A stretch of 25,700 nucleotides of DNA, taken from NCBI GenBank assembly GCA_937890135.1, contig CALBYC010000226.1, positions 1 to 25,700 on the forward strand, written 5' to 3'. Origin of the DNA: an uncultured Parabacteroides sp. Its GTDB lineage: Bacteria; Bacteroidota; Bacteroidia; Bacteroidales; Tannerellaceae. Shown in pieces: positions 6,701 through 14,167 of this stretch. The first letter of the stretch is position 1. Each line of letters starts with the position of its first letter. The notes under the pieces were generated by a model, which was given only the letters and a program-made list of their open reading frames with translations, ran no database searches and had not been told where the DNA came from. The position numbers and the translations under genes are program-made.

Positions 6701-9404
6701 GCAACACCTTTCCATCCTGCGCAAACTGTTCGTAAAGGAGATAAATGGCTTCGTGCGTCGTTCCAAATAGCACATTGCCTGTTTCCCCCGGGACCAACGA
6801 CAACTCATGACGAGGCATCCAGCTGTCCGTTTCCACGGGTGGACGCTGGTCATGCAAACTATATAAAATAAAATCCCGTTCCGTTTCCGCAGGATTGCCC
6901 TTATCATCTTTCCCTGTTACAACCAAACGATAACGGTTAGAAGGCAACGAAGCAAATACCTTTTTATCCAGTGGCACATCTGTAACAAAAGTTCCGCTTG
7001 CCACTTTATCCCCACGGACGTACTTGTTTTCCGGTGCCCGTTTCCCCTTCACATCTTGCCGAAGGGCATAAATCGCATAGTCGCCTACCGCTTCAACCTT
7101 ATTGCGATTCAATGTCCAAGCAGAAACAGTCACATTGGCCTTTTCTTTTTCCATCTGATTAGCGATGTCCACAGAAAACAGCATGCGCATGTCTCCGACG
7201 GCGAAAGTGGCAGAAGCTTCATGCGTTTCCCCCTTGCTGTCGGTCAAAGACACTTTTAACTCATAACTCTGCACAATACGCTCCTTGCCATTTTCAGGAC
7301 GTTCCGGGACGAAATCGATTTGGAAAGTGCCGTCTTCTCCAACTTCTGAGGTACCAGAAGCTGCCAATAAATTATCCCGAAACGGGTTCGGCATATAATA
7401 ACGTGCCCACCACGAAGGAACTGTCTGGATACTCCAATCCACCTTGCCCGAAGACAAGGGGACTCCCGAATAGGTCATCGCCTTACCTTTTAGCACCAAT
7501 GCCTCACCAAAAGAAGCTGTTTCTTTCAAAGAATCCATCAAGACTTCAAATGAAGGACGCTTATATTCTTCAACACGGAAAGAGAAAGAAGAGTGGGCAG
7601 AAAACAAAGTATAGACACCCGTCAACGAGGATTGGGGCAAAGTGAACTCTCCATGGAACGAACCGAATTCATTCGTCCTAAAACTCTTCCGGGCTACTTC
7701 TTGCTGGTTCGCATCACGTAGCGACACTTCGCACTCCTCTCCCTTTTCAGCCAAAGTTTGTTTTTCATCCGTATATAATATGCCTTTAAAACATACGGTC
7801 TGCCCCGGACGATAAATGGCTCTGTCGGTAAAGAACGATGCAGTCACTACGAGCTTGTTGTTTGCCCGGCGGCTCGCAGCTTGGACATAGGTCAGCAATG
7901 ACGCCGTGTCACCAGCCAAGAACGGACGGACGGATTGGACTTTGGGAGCATCAGCAAAATCTATCGTCGCTATTCCTTGCTTCCCCGTCACTGTTTGCCC
8001 CACCTTCTTCGGTGTATTGTCACGATTATAGGAAGTGCCATAACAAATCACAGGGACTCCCTCCATTGGTTTACCTGAACAAAAGTCTGTCACAAGCACT
8101 TCATTCCGTCCATTGCCAGACGGGCGAACCACAGCGGCCATGCGGCTTACACTGAATGTCCCGGAAACAGAGATTTTCTCCGCAACTCCCTCAATCCGAT
8201 AAAAATAGAGACCATTTTTCGCCATAGGCAATTCTATGACCGTATCTTTTGCCAAATAAGGTTCTTCGTTAGGCAGTTCTATATAAGAACGATGAACCAA
8301 CCCTCCTAATTTAGGCGCATTCGTGCTCGACCTCAAGGCTGACTCAGGAAGTTCCCGGCTCTCATAAACTGAAACCTTGACTCTGCGGATGTTTCGGCTC
8401 GTCAGCTTTAAAGCAAAATTCTTGCCAGGATAAACATTATTGTCGTTTTTAGCACTAACATATGGTGAATCCATGTCCAGTTGTGCGTTATAGAACGAAG
8501 CGGCACGACCGGTTTTACCATATTCCTCCACACACTCCCGCATAAACTTATATGTACTCCGTAATCTCTCCTTCTCTTCCCCCTCGGGCAATTGCTTGTA
8601 ATTGGCTATGTTGCCAGATTGCAATGCCGTCAATTTTGCCAAAGCCAATTCCATGCGGCATCCCTTGTCGGTATATTCCACTGATAAAGAATCCAAGGCT
8701 TGCAGATAGGATGTTTTCCGGGAAGGGTCACCTATCCCCGATGAGTTCTGAAGCGAATCCAACACGACCAACAATTCGGCCTTTTTATTTGGCTGTGTCT
8801 TACGGAAAGCTATCCACTGCCCATAATATGTCTTTGCCTCCCTTCCATTCAAACGTATAGCACGCTCTATCAAAAAATCATACAGAGTCGGACGCAAATC
8901 TCTGGAATCCGCTTTCAGATCCATGATTTTCTCATAATCCTCCACCCTCGCCTCCTGCAATTCTTTTGCCGGGTCCAATGAGGCATTTGCCTCCTGTTCT
9001 ATTTTCTCTTCGAACAGATTGGAGCTCCATTCACGGGTATCTTCAGGGACAAAGTCCGTCATGGGTGTCCTTTGCCGTATAGTCCACGCATTGTTATGGT
9101 AGTAATCCGAATACATTTCTGCTATCAACGAATGGAAAAAAGCTTTTACAACCGGATCTTCCAAATGGGCCGTATATTCCTCCAGCTCACGCATCAGCTC
9201 AGGGAAACGGTCGCTGTTCTTCTCCAGCTCTTTCAGCATTTCATCGATCAACCCCCGGATGACTTCCGGGGCGTTCTTCGCATTCACCATCTTATCCCAG
9301 TTTACATTCGATTCCGGCAGCACAGAAGCCTTGAGTCCATAATAGGCAGACAAGGCAAGAGCCGGAAGCATACATACGGAAACAAACAAAGCTCTAAACT
9401 TCAT
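3741..9404 (-). CDS. Bacterial alpha-2-macroglobulin, thioester-less
   Basis: A large periplasmic protein of the alpha-2-macroglobulin family, thought to trap proteases or guard the envelope. I choose ATG 9404 (1887 residues): it gives the signal peptide MKFRALFVSVCMLPALALSA and is preceded by a purine-rich AAAGAAGATAG, whereas ATG 9482 would add 26 polar residues before it. There is no lipobox cysteine. Landmarks: DRAIYRPGQTV of an MG2-type domain near residue 530; the A2M core PESNTTWKLQLLAHTDSLKYG near 1150; then NPVWYAVQAL; and GGWGWMPGMRSS of the helical toroid near 1450. Where thioester members carry CxEQ, this protein has D1345-S-E-D1348, so the reactive cysteine and glutamine are absent and covalent trapping is not expected. 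It lies 131 bp after folA. No pbpC, the frequent partner gene, is in the window. Confidence 0.9.
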   Translation of the reverse strand: MKFRALFVSVCMLPALALSAYYGLKASVLPESNVNWDKMVNAKNAPEVIRGLIDEMLKELEKNSDRFPELMRELEEYTAHLEDPVVKAFFHSLIAEMYSDYYHNNAWTIRQRTPMTDFVPEDTREWSSNLFEEKIEQEANASLDPAKELQEARVEDYEKIMDLKADSRDLRPTLYDFLIERAIRLNGREAKTYYGQWIAFRKTQPNKKAELLVVLDSLQNSSGIGDPSRKTSYLQALDSLSVEYTDKGCRMELALAKLTALQSGNIANYKQLPEGEEKERLRSTYKFMRECVEEYGKTGRAASFYNAQLDMDSPYVSAKNDNNVYPGKNFALKLTSRNIRRVKVSVYESRELPESALRSSTNAPKLGGLVHRSYIELPNEEPYLAKDTVIELPMAKNGLYFYRIEGVAEKISVSGTFSVSRMAAVVRPSGNGRNEVLVTDFCSGKPMEGVPVICYGTSYNRDNTPKKVGQTVTGKQGIATIDFADAPKVQSVRPFLAGDTASLLTYVQAASRRANNKLVVTASFFTDRAIYRPGQTVCFKGILYTDEKQTLAEKGEECEVSLRDANQQEVARKSFRTNEFGSFHGEFTLPQSSLTGVYTLFSAHSSFSFRVEEYKRPSFEVLMDSLKETASFGEALVLKGKAMTYSGVPLSSGKVDWSIQTVPSWWARYYMPNPFRDNLLAASGTSEVGEDGTFQIDFVPERPENGKERIVQSYELKVSLTDSKGETHEASATFAVGDMRMLFSVDIANQMEKEKANVTVSAWTLNRNKVEAVGDYAIYALRQDVKGKRAPENKYVRGDKVASGTFVTDVPLDKKVFASLPSNRYRLVVTGKDDKGNPAETERDFILYSLHDQRPPVETDSWMPRHELSLVPGETGNVLFGTTHEAIYLLYEQFAQDGKVLHREIVRMGNENRSFPICYKDSYGDGITLSFTYIRDGRLITENASITRKQPNRKLTIIPETFRDYLLPGSLETWKFRLLQADSTAVKAEVLASMYDASLDAIAGHSWVFAPEHHYLLRFARFRSGQAFESSSKDDLRNGGFVSPYYYQYDDLFKPWHELLSWTTPWINAPSKGAVTGGVRMKNQLMMRSMAVEGDSFVEDAMVEQALPEESDEENDGRIVPSSLRRDFAETAFFYPVLKTDGKGEVSFDFTLPESNTTWKLQLLAHTDSLKYGYWSKEIISNKPIMVQPNLPRFLREGDLVTVSTHLLNQSGKEIEGHVSLELFVPENENILYRAEKPFASSAGDRMETIQWSIPVADWSCFGVLGCRIMAKTSEGNDGEQRLLPVLSKQILVTESIPFYLMDEKETHVRLPRQAVENPYRVTLEMTANPVWYAVQALATLDISDSEDLLSLLAVYYSNTLSQYIAGSNPKIRQVIDRWDAEGANTETLLSNLEKNSELKGILLEETPWVMEAKNETEQKQRLRLLFDMNRAGDLKRKVFGKLQETQQEDGGWGWMPGMRSSRDMTLQVLDVMARLVDLHAVEFTEAEKRMQFDALAYVDHSIQKEYEWEMAHMSLGSIPSEGKLYALLVRSYYRDVPETGKSHEAYKYYENKAAAHWNDYGLPGRAMIAKLMVRNGNRKLAGTILDWFKRTATVDSEKGMYWANNRSYFAGSHGPLETHCMIMSLFADMQPDAKLMNQMKQWLIGQKRTQNWESTGASIDAVHALLSTGGDWLGTDNHCRIDWDGRTLSSDAGNAATGYVKVSLPDEQLKQSRQRTVQVKKEGDAPAWGAVYTQYFAPLSSLEKDKGVMNVEKKLFIEKHEDGLRRLEQVTEGRPLQVGDRVVVRLTIRSDRAMDYVLLKDIRSACMEPVDQLSRTVCREGIWYYQATRDLSENIYIEHLPEGTFVLEYPAYVSRPGKYAGGISTIQCLYAPEYISRTEGMEVEIK

Positions 9405-9502
9405 ATCTATCTTCTTTAAATAAAAGTTCGACATACGGGCTGATAATCCTTCTCGCCCCAATAAATCACTTTCCCTTTTCATATAGATTGGATTTCAGAG
9501 CT

Positions 9503-9535
9503 AAAAGTTATGAACAATGCGTTAAAATAAGCCAA
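9503..9535 (-). promoter_or_regulatory. Possible promoter for the macroglobulin gene
   Basis: On the minus strand TAACTTTT (9510-9503) is one base from the Bacteroides -7 box TAnnTTTG, and TTGG (9535-9532) lies 21 bases upstream as a weak -33 element. It would start a transcript near 9496, upstream of both possible ATGs. Read-through from thyA-folA is equally possible. Confidence 0.35.
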
Positions 9536-10036
9536 TTATCCCATTTTCCTTCGATAGGTAAGGAATGAATAGGGATATTCATTCTTTTCGTCCGGCCAAC
9601 CATCCTCACGGCTTACTTCCTCCCATTCCGACCAATCCACAACAGGGAAGAATGTGTCTGCGGTTTCAAAAGCATGATGCACACGGGTCAAATAAAGTTT
9701 ATCAGCCTTCGGCAAGGCTCTTTGGTAAACAGCAGCCCCCCCAATGACAAACACTTCCGGTTCATCTGCACATATAGCCAAAGCCTCTTCCAAGGATGAA
9801 CACCGCAAACAGTCAGAATCATCCCAATCTTTCCGGGAAGTCAATACGATGTTTTTTCGCTTCGGTAACGGGCCATTGGGCAAAGAATCAAAGGTATTTC
9901 TTCCCATAATCACTGTATGCCCCAGTGTCAAGGCCTTGAAATGTTTCAAATCGGCAGAAAGACGCCAGGGCAATCGCTGCTCGATGCCGATGGCCCCGTT
10001 TTCTGACACAGCCACGATAATGGATACTTCGCTCAT
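9536..10036 (-). CDS. folA: Dihydrofolate reductase
   Basis: Reduces dihydrofolate to tetrahydrofolate with NADPH, recycling the dihydrofolate made by thymidylate synthase. The 166-residue protein shows the family features in order: SIIVAVSENGAIG, LPWRLSADLKHFK with the active-site acid D29, VIMGRNTFDSLP, NIVLTS for NADPH binding, and the VIGGAAVYQRALP segment near residue 97-110. Length is normal for a chromosomal enzyme. It starts 17 bp after the thyA stop on the same strand, so the two are very likely co-transcribed and act as a cycle. It is intact with no sign of transfer. Confidence 0.97.
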   Translation of the reverse strand: MSEVSIIVAVSENGAIGIEQRLPWRLSADLKHFKALTLGHTVIMGRNTFDSLPNGPLPKRKNIVLTSRKDWDDSDCLRCSSLEEALAICADEPEVFVIGGAAVYQRALPKADKLYLTRVHHAFETADTFFPVVDWSEWEEVSREDGWPDEKNEYPYSFLTYRRKMG

Positions 10037-10053
10037 CTGTCCTTTTCTTTTTA

Positions 10054-10848
10054 TTATACAGCTACGGCTCCCGCGATATGCGGATGCGGGTCATAACCAA
10101 CCAGCTTGAAATCGTCATATTGAAAATCAAAAATGCTTTTCACCCCCGGGTTGATCTCCATCTTTGGCAAAGGGCGCGGTTCACGGGTCAATTGCAGCCT
10201 TACTTGTTCCAAATGGTTCAGATAAATATGTGCATCTCCTAACGTGTGGACAAAATCACCCGGTTTGAGTCCGGTCACCTGTGCCATCATCTGAAGCAGC
10301 AATGCATAAGAAGCGATATTGAAAGGAACGCCTAAAAAAACATCCCCACTCCGTTGGTACATCTGAAGGCTTAAACGTCCATTGGCAACATAAAACTGGA
10401 AAAAGGCATGGCACGGTGGCAAATTCATGTTGCCCAAGTCTCCGACGTTCCATGCACTTACAATAATTCTCCTAGAATCGGGGTTATTCCTGATTGTCTC
10501 CACGGCTTCATGGATTTGGTCGATAGAACCCCCTTTGTAATCAGGCCAGGAACGCCACTGATATCCATAGATATGTCCCAAGTCGCCATCGGGTCCGGCC
10601 CATTCATTCCAAATACGCACGCCGTGCTCTTGCAGGTATTTCACATTCGTGTCTCCCTTCAAGAACCATAATAACTCATATATGATAGACTTAAGATGGA
10701 GTTTCTTCGTCGTAAGCAATGGGAAACCGTCTTCCATGTTAAATCTCATCTGGTAGCCAAACAAACTGATGGTCCCGGTCCCCGTACGATCATCCTTTCG
10801 GACACCTTCCGCCAGTATCCGGTTCAATAAATCCAAATATTGCTGCAT
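10054..10848 (-). CDS. thyA: Thymidylate synthase
   Basis: Makes dTMP from dUMP using methylenetetrahydrofolate as carbon donor and reductant, giving dihydrofolate. At 264 residues it matches the short bacterial ThyA length. It begins MQQYLDLLNRILAEG and contains DRTGTGT, the catalytic cysteine C146 in NLPPCHAFFQFY, the phosphate-binding YQRSGDVFLGVPFNIASY and the C-terminal DPHPHIAGAVAV. A good Bacteroides promoter lies directly upstream with a leader of about ten bases. folA follows after 17 bp. The stem-loop terminator at 10909-10942 insulates it from the kinase gene. Confidence 0.98.
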   Translation of the reverse strand: MQQYLDLLNRILAEGVRKDDRTGTGTISLFGYQMRFNMEDGFPLLTTKKLHLKSIIYELLWFLKGDTNVKYLQEHGVRIWNEWAGPDGDLGHIYGYQWRSWPDYKGGSIDQIHEAVETIRNNPDSRRIIVSAWNVGDLGNMNLPPCHAFFQFYVANGRLSLQMYQRSGDVFLGVPFNIASYALLLQMMAQVTGLKPGDFVHTLGDAHIYLNHLEQVRLQLTREPRPLPKMEINPGVKSIFDFQYDDFKLVGYDPHPHIAGAVAV

Positions 10849-10865
10849 AGGTTGTTATTTTTGTA

Positions 10866-10897
10866 CAAAGATAATGTTTTCATGAAAAACTTTCAAT
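10866..10897 (-). promoter_or_regulatory. Promoter of thyA-folA
   Basis: On the minus strand the -7 box TATCTTTG (10873-10866) matches TAnnTTTG exactly, and ATTG (10897-10894) lies 20 bases upstream as the -33 element. The spacing is that of the Bacteroides primary sigma factor. The expected start is about ten bases before the thyA ATG at 10848. Confidence 0.75.
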
Positions 10898-10908
10898 CCC
10901 ATTTATTC

Positions 10909-10942
10909 AAAAAGAGGCCGCTCTCACGAGCAGCCTCTTTTT
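10909..10942 (-). terminator. Intrinsic terminator upstream of thyA
   Basis: AAAAAGAGGC (10909-10918) pairs with GCCTCTTTTT (10933-10942), followed inward by a C/A mismatch and GCTC/GAGC around the loop TCAC. The stem carries T-runs on both strands. It lies immediately before the thyA promoter and would stop transcripts coming from the kinase operon; its symmetry would also allow stopping in the other direction. Confidence 0.75.
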
Positions 10943-11182
10943 AGCAGACTTAATCAAAAAAACACTTTAACTTACTACTCTTTTACTTTTACTTCGTTCA
11001 AAGTAAAGACTTAACCTATAAAAACGGATAAATGTAGAAACACCTAATTATGTATGTCGCATAAATATATGCGAAAGCCGTGCCAAACTTTTGCCGGAAG
11101 GGACTTTTTACGAAAAAAGAAAGAAATTCGCCGATTTCAGGAAGTTTAAAATGGATTATTGGGGCTTTTAGCTGATTGTCAC

Positions 11183-11233
11183 ACTGTGGAATCGAGGAAA
11201 AATGGCGGGGAAAATGTGGAAACATTCCACAGT
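11183..11233 (-). terminator. Competing hairpins just after the kinase stop codon
   Basis: TGTGGAA occurs at 11185-11191 and 11215-11221, and its complement TTCCACA at 11225-11231. The close pair forms a 7-bp stem with a 3-base loop, followed on the minus strand by TTTT (11214-11211), which resembles a weak intrinsic terminator for the kinase gene. The outer copy can instead form a perfect 10-bp stem (ACTGTGGAAT 11183-11192 with ATTCCACAGT 11224-11233). Confidence 0.5.
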
Positions 11234-11234
11234 T

Positions 11235-13766
11235 TTAATCCGCACCTTCCGTTTTTCCTTTTTCATTGCCATATTGCTGTTTGGCTTGGAATATAATTTC
11301 TGAAATATTCCCTATGACCTCTTCCAGCAACTTATGCCAGCCTTCGTCTGACAACTCGCCGTCGTTTTTTTCAAGGATGCGCAGTTTTTGCACCAAATGA
11401 TTTGCCCCCATCATCACCAACAAAGGTATCAATTTATGAGCAACCCTCGCCGCTTCTCCCCTGTTGTATTCCTGCAAATAAACTTCCAACAAGTCTATGC
11501 TTTTCATTGTTTCTTCAATGAAAGTATGTAAAATGGAGAGGGAAGCTTCCTTATCGCCTCCAGCAAAGGCTGTCAATTGCGAGAAATCGATATTTGCAAC
11601 CGGCTTCAAATGCGTGGTAAGCAGCTGATTCAACAGTTCGATCAGCTGTTCGGCGGTAAAGGGCTTATTGATGAATCCGGTAAACCCAGCTTCAATATAA
11701 TGGCTATGTTCGTTTGCCACACTGGCCGATAGGGCTATGACGGGCACTTTGTCCGTACCCGGGATTCCGGATTCCCTGACCATCTTCAATAAATGATACC
11801 CATCCGTTCCGGGCATCTGGATGTCTGAAATAATGACATCAAATGATGTATTCTTCAATATATCCAAAACGGAAAACGGATTGGAAACACAGACGACCTC
11901 AACGTGGCTTTGTTTTAACAGTTCTTCCGTCAATGCCAGCTGGATAGCATCATCATCCACCAACAGGCAATAAACAGTCCGTTCTTCATCAATAGGCAAC
12001 ACGATATCATGTTGCACAGTCTCCACCGCAGGTTTCGCCTCCACGTCAGAAATCCGTATAGGCAAAGAAACGATAAAGTCACTTCCCTTCCCTATCACAC
12101 TGTGCAAACACAACGAACCTTTCAAAAGTTCAACCAAACGGCGTGTTATAGACAATCCCAATCCATATCCTTCAACCTGCTCTGCATCTTTCAGACGTGT
12201 AAAATCTCCAAAAATCCGTTCCTGCTCGGATTCAGGAATGCCTGGTCCAGCATCAGAAACAGTGACATTCAATTGGTAAAGTTTCAAATGGATGTTCTTC
12301 ACGGAAACATGTATGGAAATCTTCCCCTTTTGAGTAAACTTGACAGCATTGGACAATAAGTTGCTGATGATTTGCCTCAACCGGATAATGTCACACATAT
12401 AGCTATGTTCTTTTTCTTCCATCTGGATATCAAGACCAAACTCCAAACCTTTCGCACTTGCCATGGGAAGGAAACTTTCATAAATTTCTTTCATGAAAGT
12501 ATCAACTTGGAACGGGACAGGATGTAATTCTATTTGCCCCACTTCCAGACGATGGAAGTCCAACAGGTCATTCACTAATGACAATATATGCTGGGAAGAA
12601 CTGGACATATTATCCAGATAATAAGCCGAACGCTCATCGGGATGACGGTGTTGCAAAAGTTCTATATAACCAATTATGGAAGATAAAGGAGCCCTGATGT
12701 CATGGCTAATCATAAGAATCAATTTCTCCCGGCTTCTCAACAATCCTTCCACATGCAGCTTGGCCTTTACCAACTGCTTGCGGTAATAATGGCTTTTAGA
12801 AATGTCACGGATGATAATAATCAAGAAGATAATGGCTATAAGCACAGCCACTAATCCTATTGTTGCAATTGTCCGGGTCGTATCTTTCAGTATTTCCTGC
12901 TTATGCCGCACACGCACAAAAGAGTCATCTACTTCTTCCTCTTCAATGTCTCTGAGCATTTGGTTAATTTTGCTGGATATAACAGAATTATTATAACGTA
13001 AATTGGCTGCCCTGTGAAGCAATTCATCCGCCAATTGCCTTCTTTTAAATGCGACTGTATCCTGCAGGCTTCTCAGCACCCGGATAATTGTATCAGCAGG
13101 ATTATATGCCACCTTTACCGTATCTGCGACCATCTGCCGGGTCGTATTGACAACGATGCTTGTATCGGGGGCGTTTTTTGGGGTAAATGCTTCAGCTAAA
13201 CGTTTGAAAAAGCCTTTTTTCTTCTTTGAAATGACAACGGTGTCTTGCCGGACTTCTATTACTTCATGCATGGCAGGCGGACTGATGCGTATCGAATCCT
13301 GCCTCACTTCTATGGTGTCTTGAACGGCAATAACTTTTTCAATATTCTCCCAATAGAGTTGTCCGGCATTCCATTCATTCAATGTCTCTATCAACTTCAA
13401 CGTGTTCCAACGCTTCCGCTTCAACAAATCCTGGATGGTATCCAACTTGAGCCGTTGCGTGGAGTCCGTCAGCAAAACCCGTAAGGAGTCCAAATTGCGA
13501 TGCGCTTTTTTCAAGGTGCGGTTGAAATTGCCAAAATCTTTGTCCGGCATTCCTACCAACTGCCCCAAAGCCTCACTTTCATAAATCAGAGAAAGAGTGT
13601 TTGTGACTAAATATATTTTTTCACGGTTGGAATTCTCAGGCATATCGTCCACGGCTAATTGTTGGAGGATGGTATAAATATACCAAACTGAACAAACCGC
13701 TGTAAGCAACAAGAGCAAATAACTCCAGATCACTTTCCAGGTGATATGATCATTCTTTTCCTCCAT
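11235..13766 (-). CDS. Hybrid sensor histidine kinase with receiver and HPt domains
   Basis: A membrane two-component sensor that can pass phosphate internally (His-Asp-His) to an unknown response regulator. It has 843 residues: a membrane segment (about 13-34), a periplasmic part (37-298), a second segment (299-320), a HisKA domain with phospho-acceptor H355 in ISHDIRAPLSS, an HATPase domain with NLLSNAVKF, DAGPGIP and GYGLGLSI, a receiver with acid pocket LLVDDD and phospho-acceptor D648 in IISDIQMPGTDG, and a C-terminal HPt with H777 in RVAHKLIPLL. All catalytic residues are present. The periplasmic part has repeated QDTI/DTV strands and a basic KKKKGFFKRL patch, not a known ligand fold. 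It starts 17 bp after a 120-residue protein gene and is probably in an operon with panB. Confidence 0.93.
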   Translation of the reverse strand: MEEKNDHITWKVIWSYLLLLLTAVCSVWYIYTILQQLAVDDMPENSNREKIYLVTNTLSLIYESEALGQLVGMPDKDFGNFNRTLKKAHRNLDSLRVLLTDSTQRLKLDTIQDLLKRKRWNTLKLIETLNEWNAGQLYWENIEKVIAVQDTIEVRQDSIRISPPAMHEVIEVRQDTVVISKKKKGFFKRLAEAFTPKNAPDTSIVVNTTRQMVADTVKVAYNPADTIIRVLRSLQDTVAFKRRQLADELLHRAANLRYNNSVISSKINQMLRDIEEEEVDDSFVRVRHKQEILKDTTRTIATIGLVAVLIAIIFLIIIIRDISKSHYYRKQLVKAKLHVEGLLRSREKLILMISHDIRAPLSSIIGYIELLQHRHPDERSAYYLDNMSSSSQHILSLVNDLLDFHRLEVGQIELHPVPFQVDTFMKEIYESFLPMASAKGLEFGLDIQMEEKEHSYMCDIIRLRQIISNLLSNAVKFTQKGKISIHVSVKNIHLKLYQLNVTVSDAGPGIPESEQERIFGDFTRLKDAEQVEGYGLGLSITRRLVELLKGSLCLHSVIGKGSDFIVSLPIRISDVEAKPAVETVQHDIVLPIDEERTVYCLLVDDDAIQLALTEELLKQSHVEVVCVSNPFSVLDILKNTSFDVIISDIQMPGTDGYHLLKMVRESGIPGTDKVPVIALSASVANEHSHYIEAGFTGFINKPFTAEQLIELLNQLLTTHLKPVANIDFSQLTAFAGGDKEASLSILHTFIEETMKSIDLLEVYLQEYNRGEAARVAHKLIPLLVMMGANHLVQKLRILEKNDGELSDEGWHKLLEEVIGNISEIIFQAKQQYGNEKGKTEGAD

Positions 13767-13783
13767 GCAACACCGCCTACCCG

Positions 13784-14146
13784 TTATTGACTCGCTTCCG
13801 ATTTTTCTATTTTATGCAAAACTTGCATGAATTGTTCATTCGTAATCGAGACATCTTTCTCGACATATTTTACATAGTCCTCGAAATAGTCACTGGCAAT
13901 ATCTGCAACTATTTCCTTTCCGTCCAAACCATAAGAAGTAAGCAATTTCTCCACTTGCAAACGTATCCGACGAATCACCGCCATCCTGGATTCATAGTTA
14001 TCCGGCTTGTTCAAATCCGTCAAATGTTCATTTTTGGCTATCAAGTAAACTACTTCATACAGAATTTCAACAGATCCAAATACTGGCTCTATGCGTTTTT
14101 TCGTTTCTTCAGGCAAACCTACTAATGTTTCTTGTATTGTCGTCAT
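13784..14146 (-). CDS. Hypothetical 120-residue helical protein between panB and kinase
   Basis: I do not recognise a family. The 120-residue protein starts MTTIQETLVGLPEETKKRIE and is charged and helix-prone throughout, with no signal peptide, membrane segment, cysteine or obvious catalytic motif, so it is probably cytoplasmic. It lies 21 bp after panB and 17 bp before the hybrid kinase on the same strand, so co-transcription is likely. Reading-frame quality and tight spacing support it as a real gene. A role as partner or modulator of the kinase is possible but is inferred from position alone. Confidence 0.8.
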   Translation of the reverse strand: MTTIQETLVGLPEETKKRIEPVFGSVEILYEVVYLIAKNEHLTDLNKPDNYESRMAVIRRIRLQVEKLLTSYGLDGKEIVADIASDYFEDYVKYVEKDVSITNEQFMQVLHKIEKSEASQ

Positions 14147-14167
14147 ATCCCGTAAGTTTTACGTTCA

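Larger units (their letters stand above)
10849..11234. other. Gene-free, hairpin-rich interval between thyA and the kinase gene
   Basis: This 386-bp AT-rich stretch holds the thyA promoter and terminator at its left end and four further dyads: TTTACTTT/AAAGTAAA around 10983-11008, a perfect 7-bp TCGCATA/TATGCGA pair with AATA loop (11057-11074), and the nested GTGGAA hairpins at 11183-11233. A 69-codon minus-strand frame (11016-11225) has no recognisable family, and I do not call it a gene. I found no TAnnTTTG box on either strand between 10944 and 11234, so an independent small RNA is not supported; a long 3' UTR of the kinase message is the simplest reading. Confidence 0.55.

Noticed and set aside
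11016..11225. 69-codon minus-strand frame in the thyA-kinase interval
   Set aside because: It has no family features or promoter, and its start lies inside the GTGGAA hairpins.
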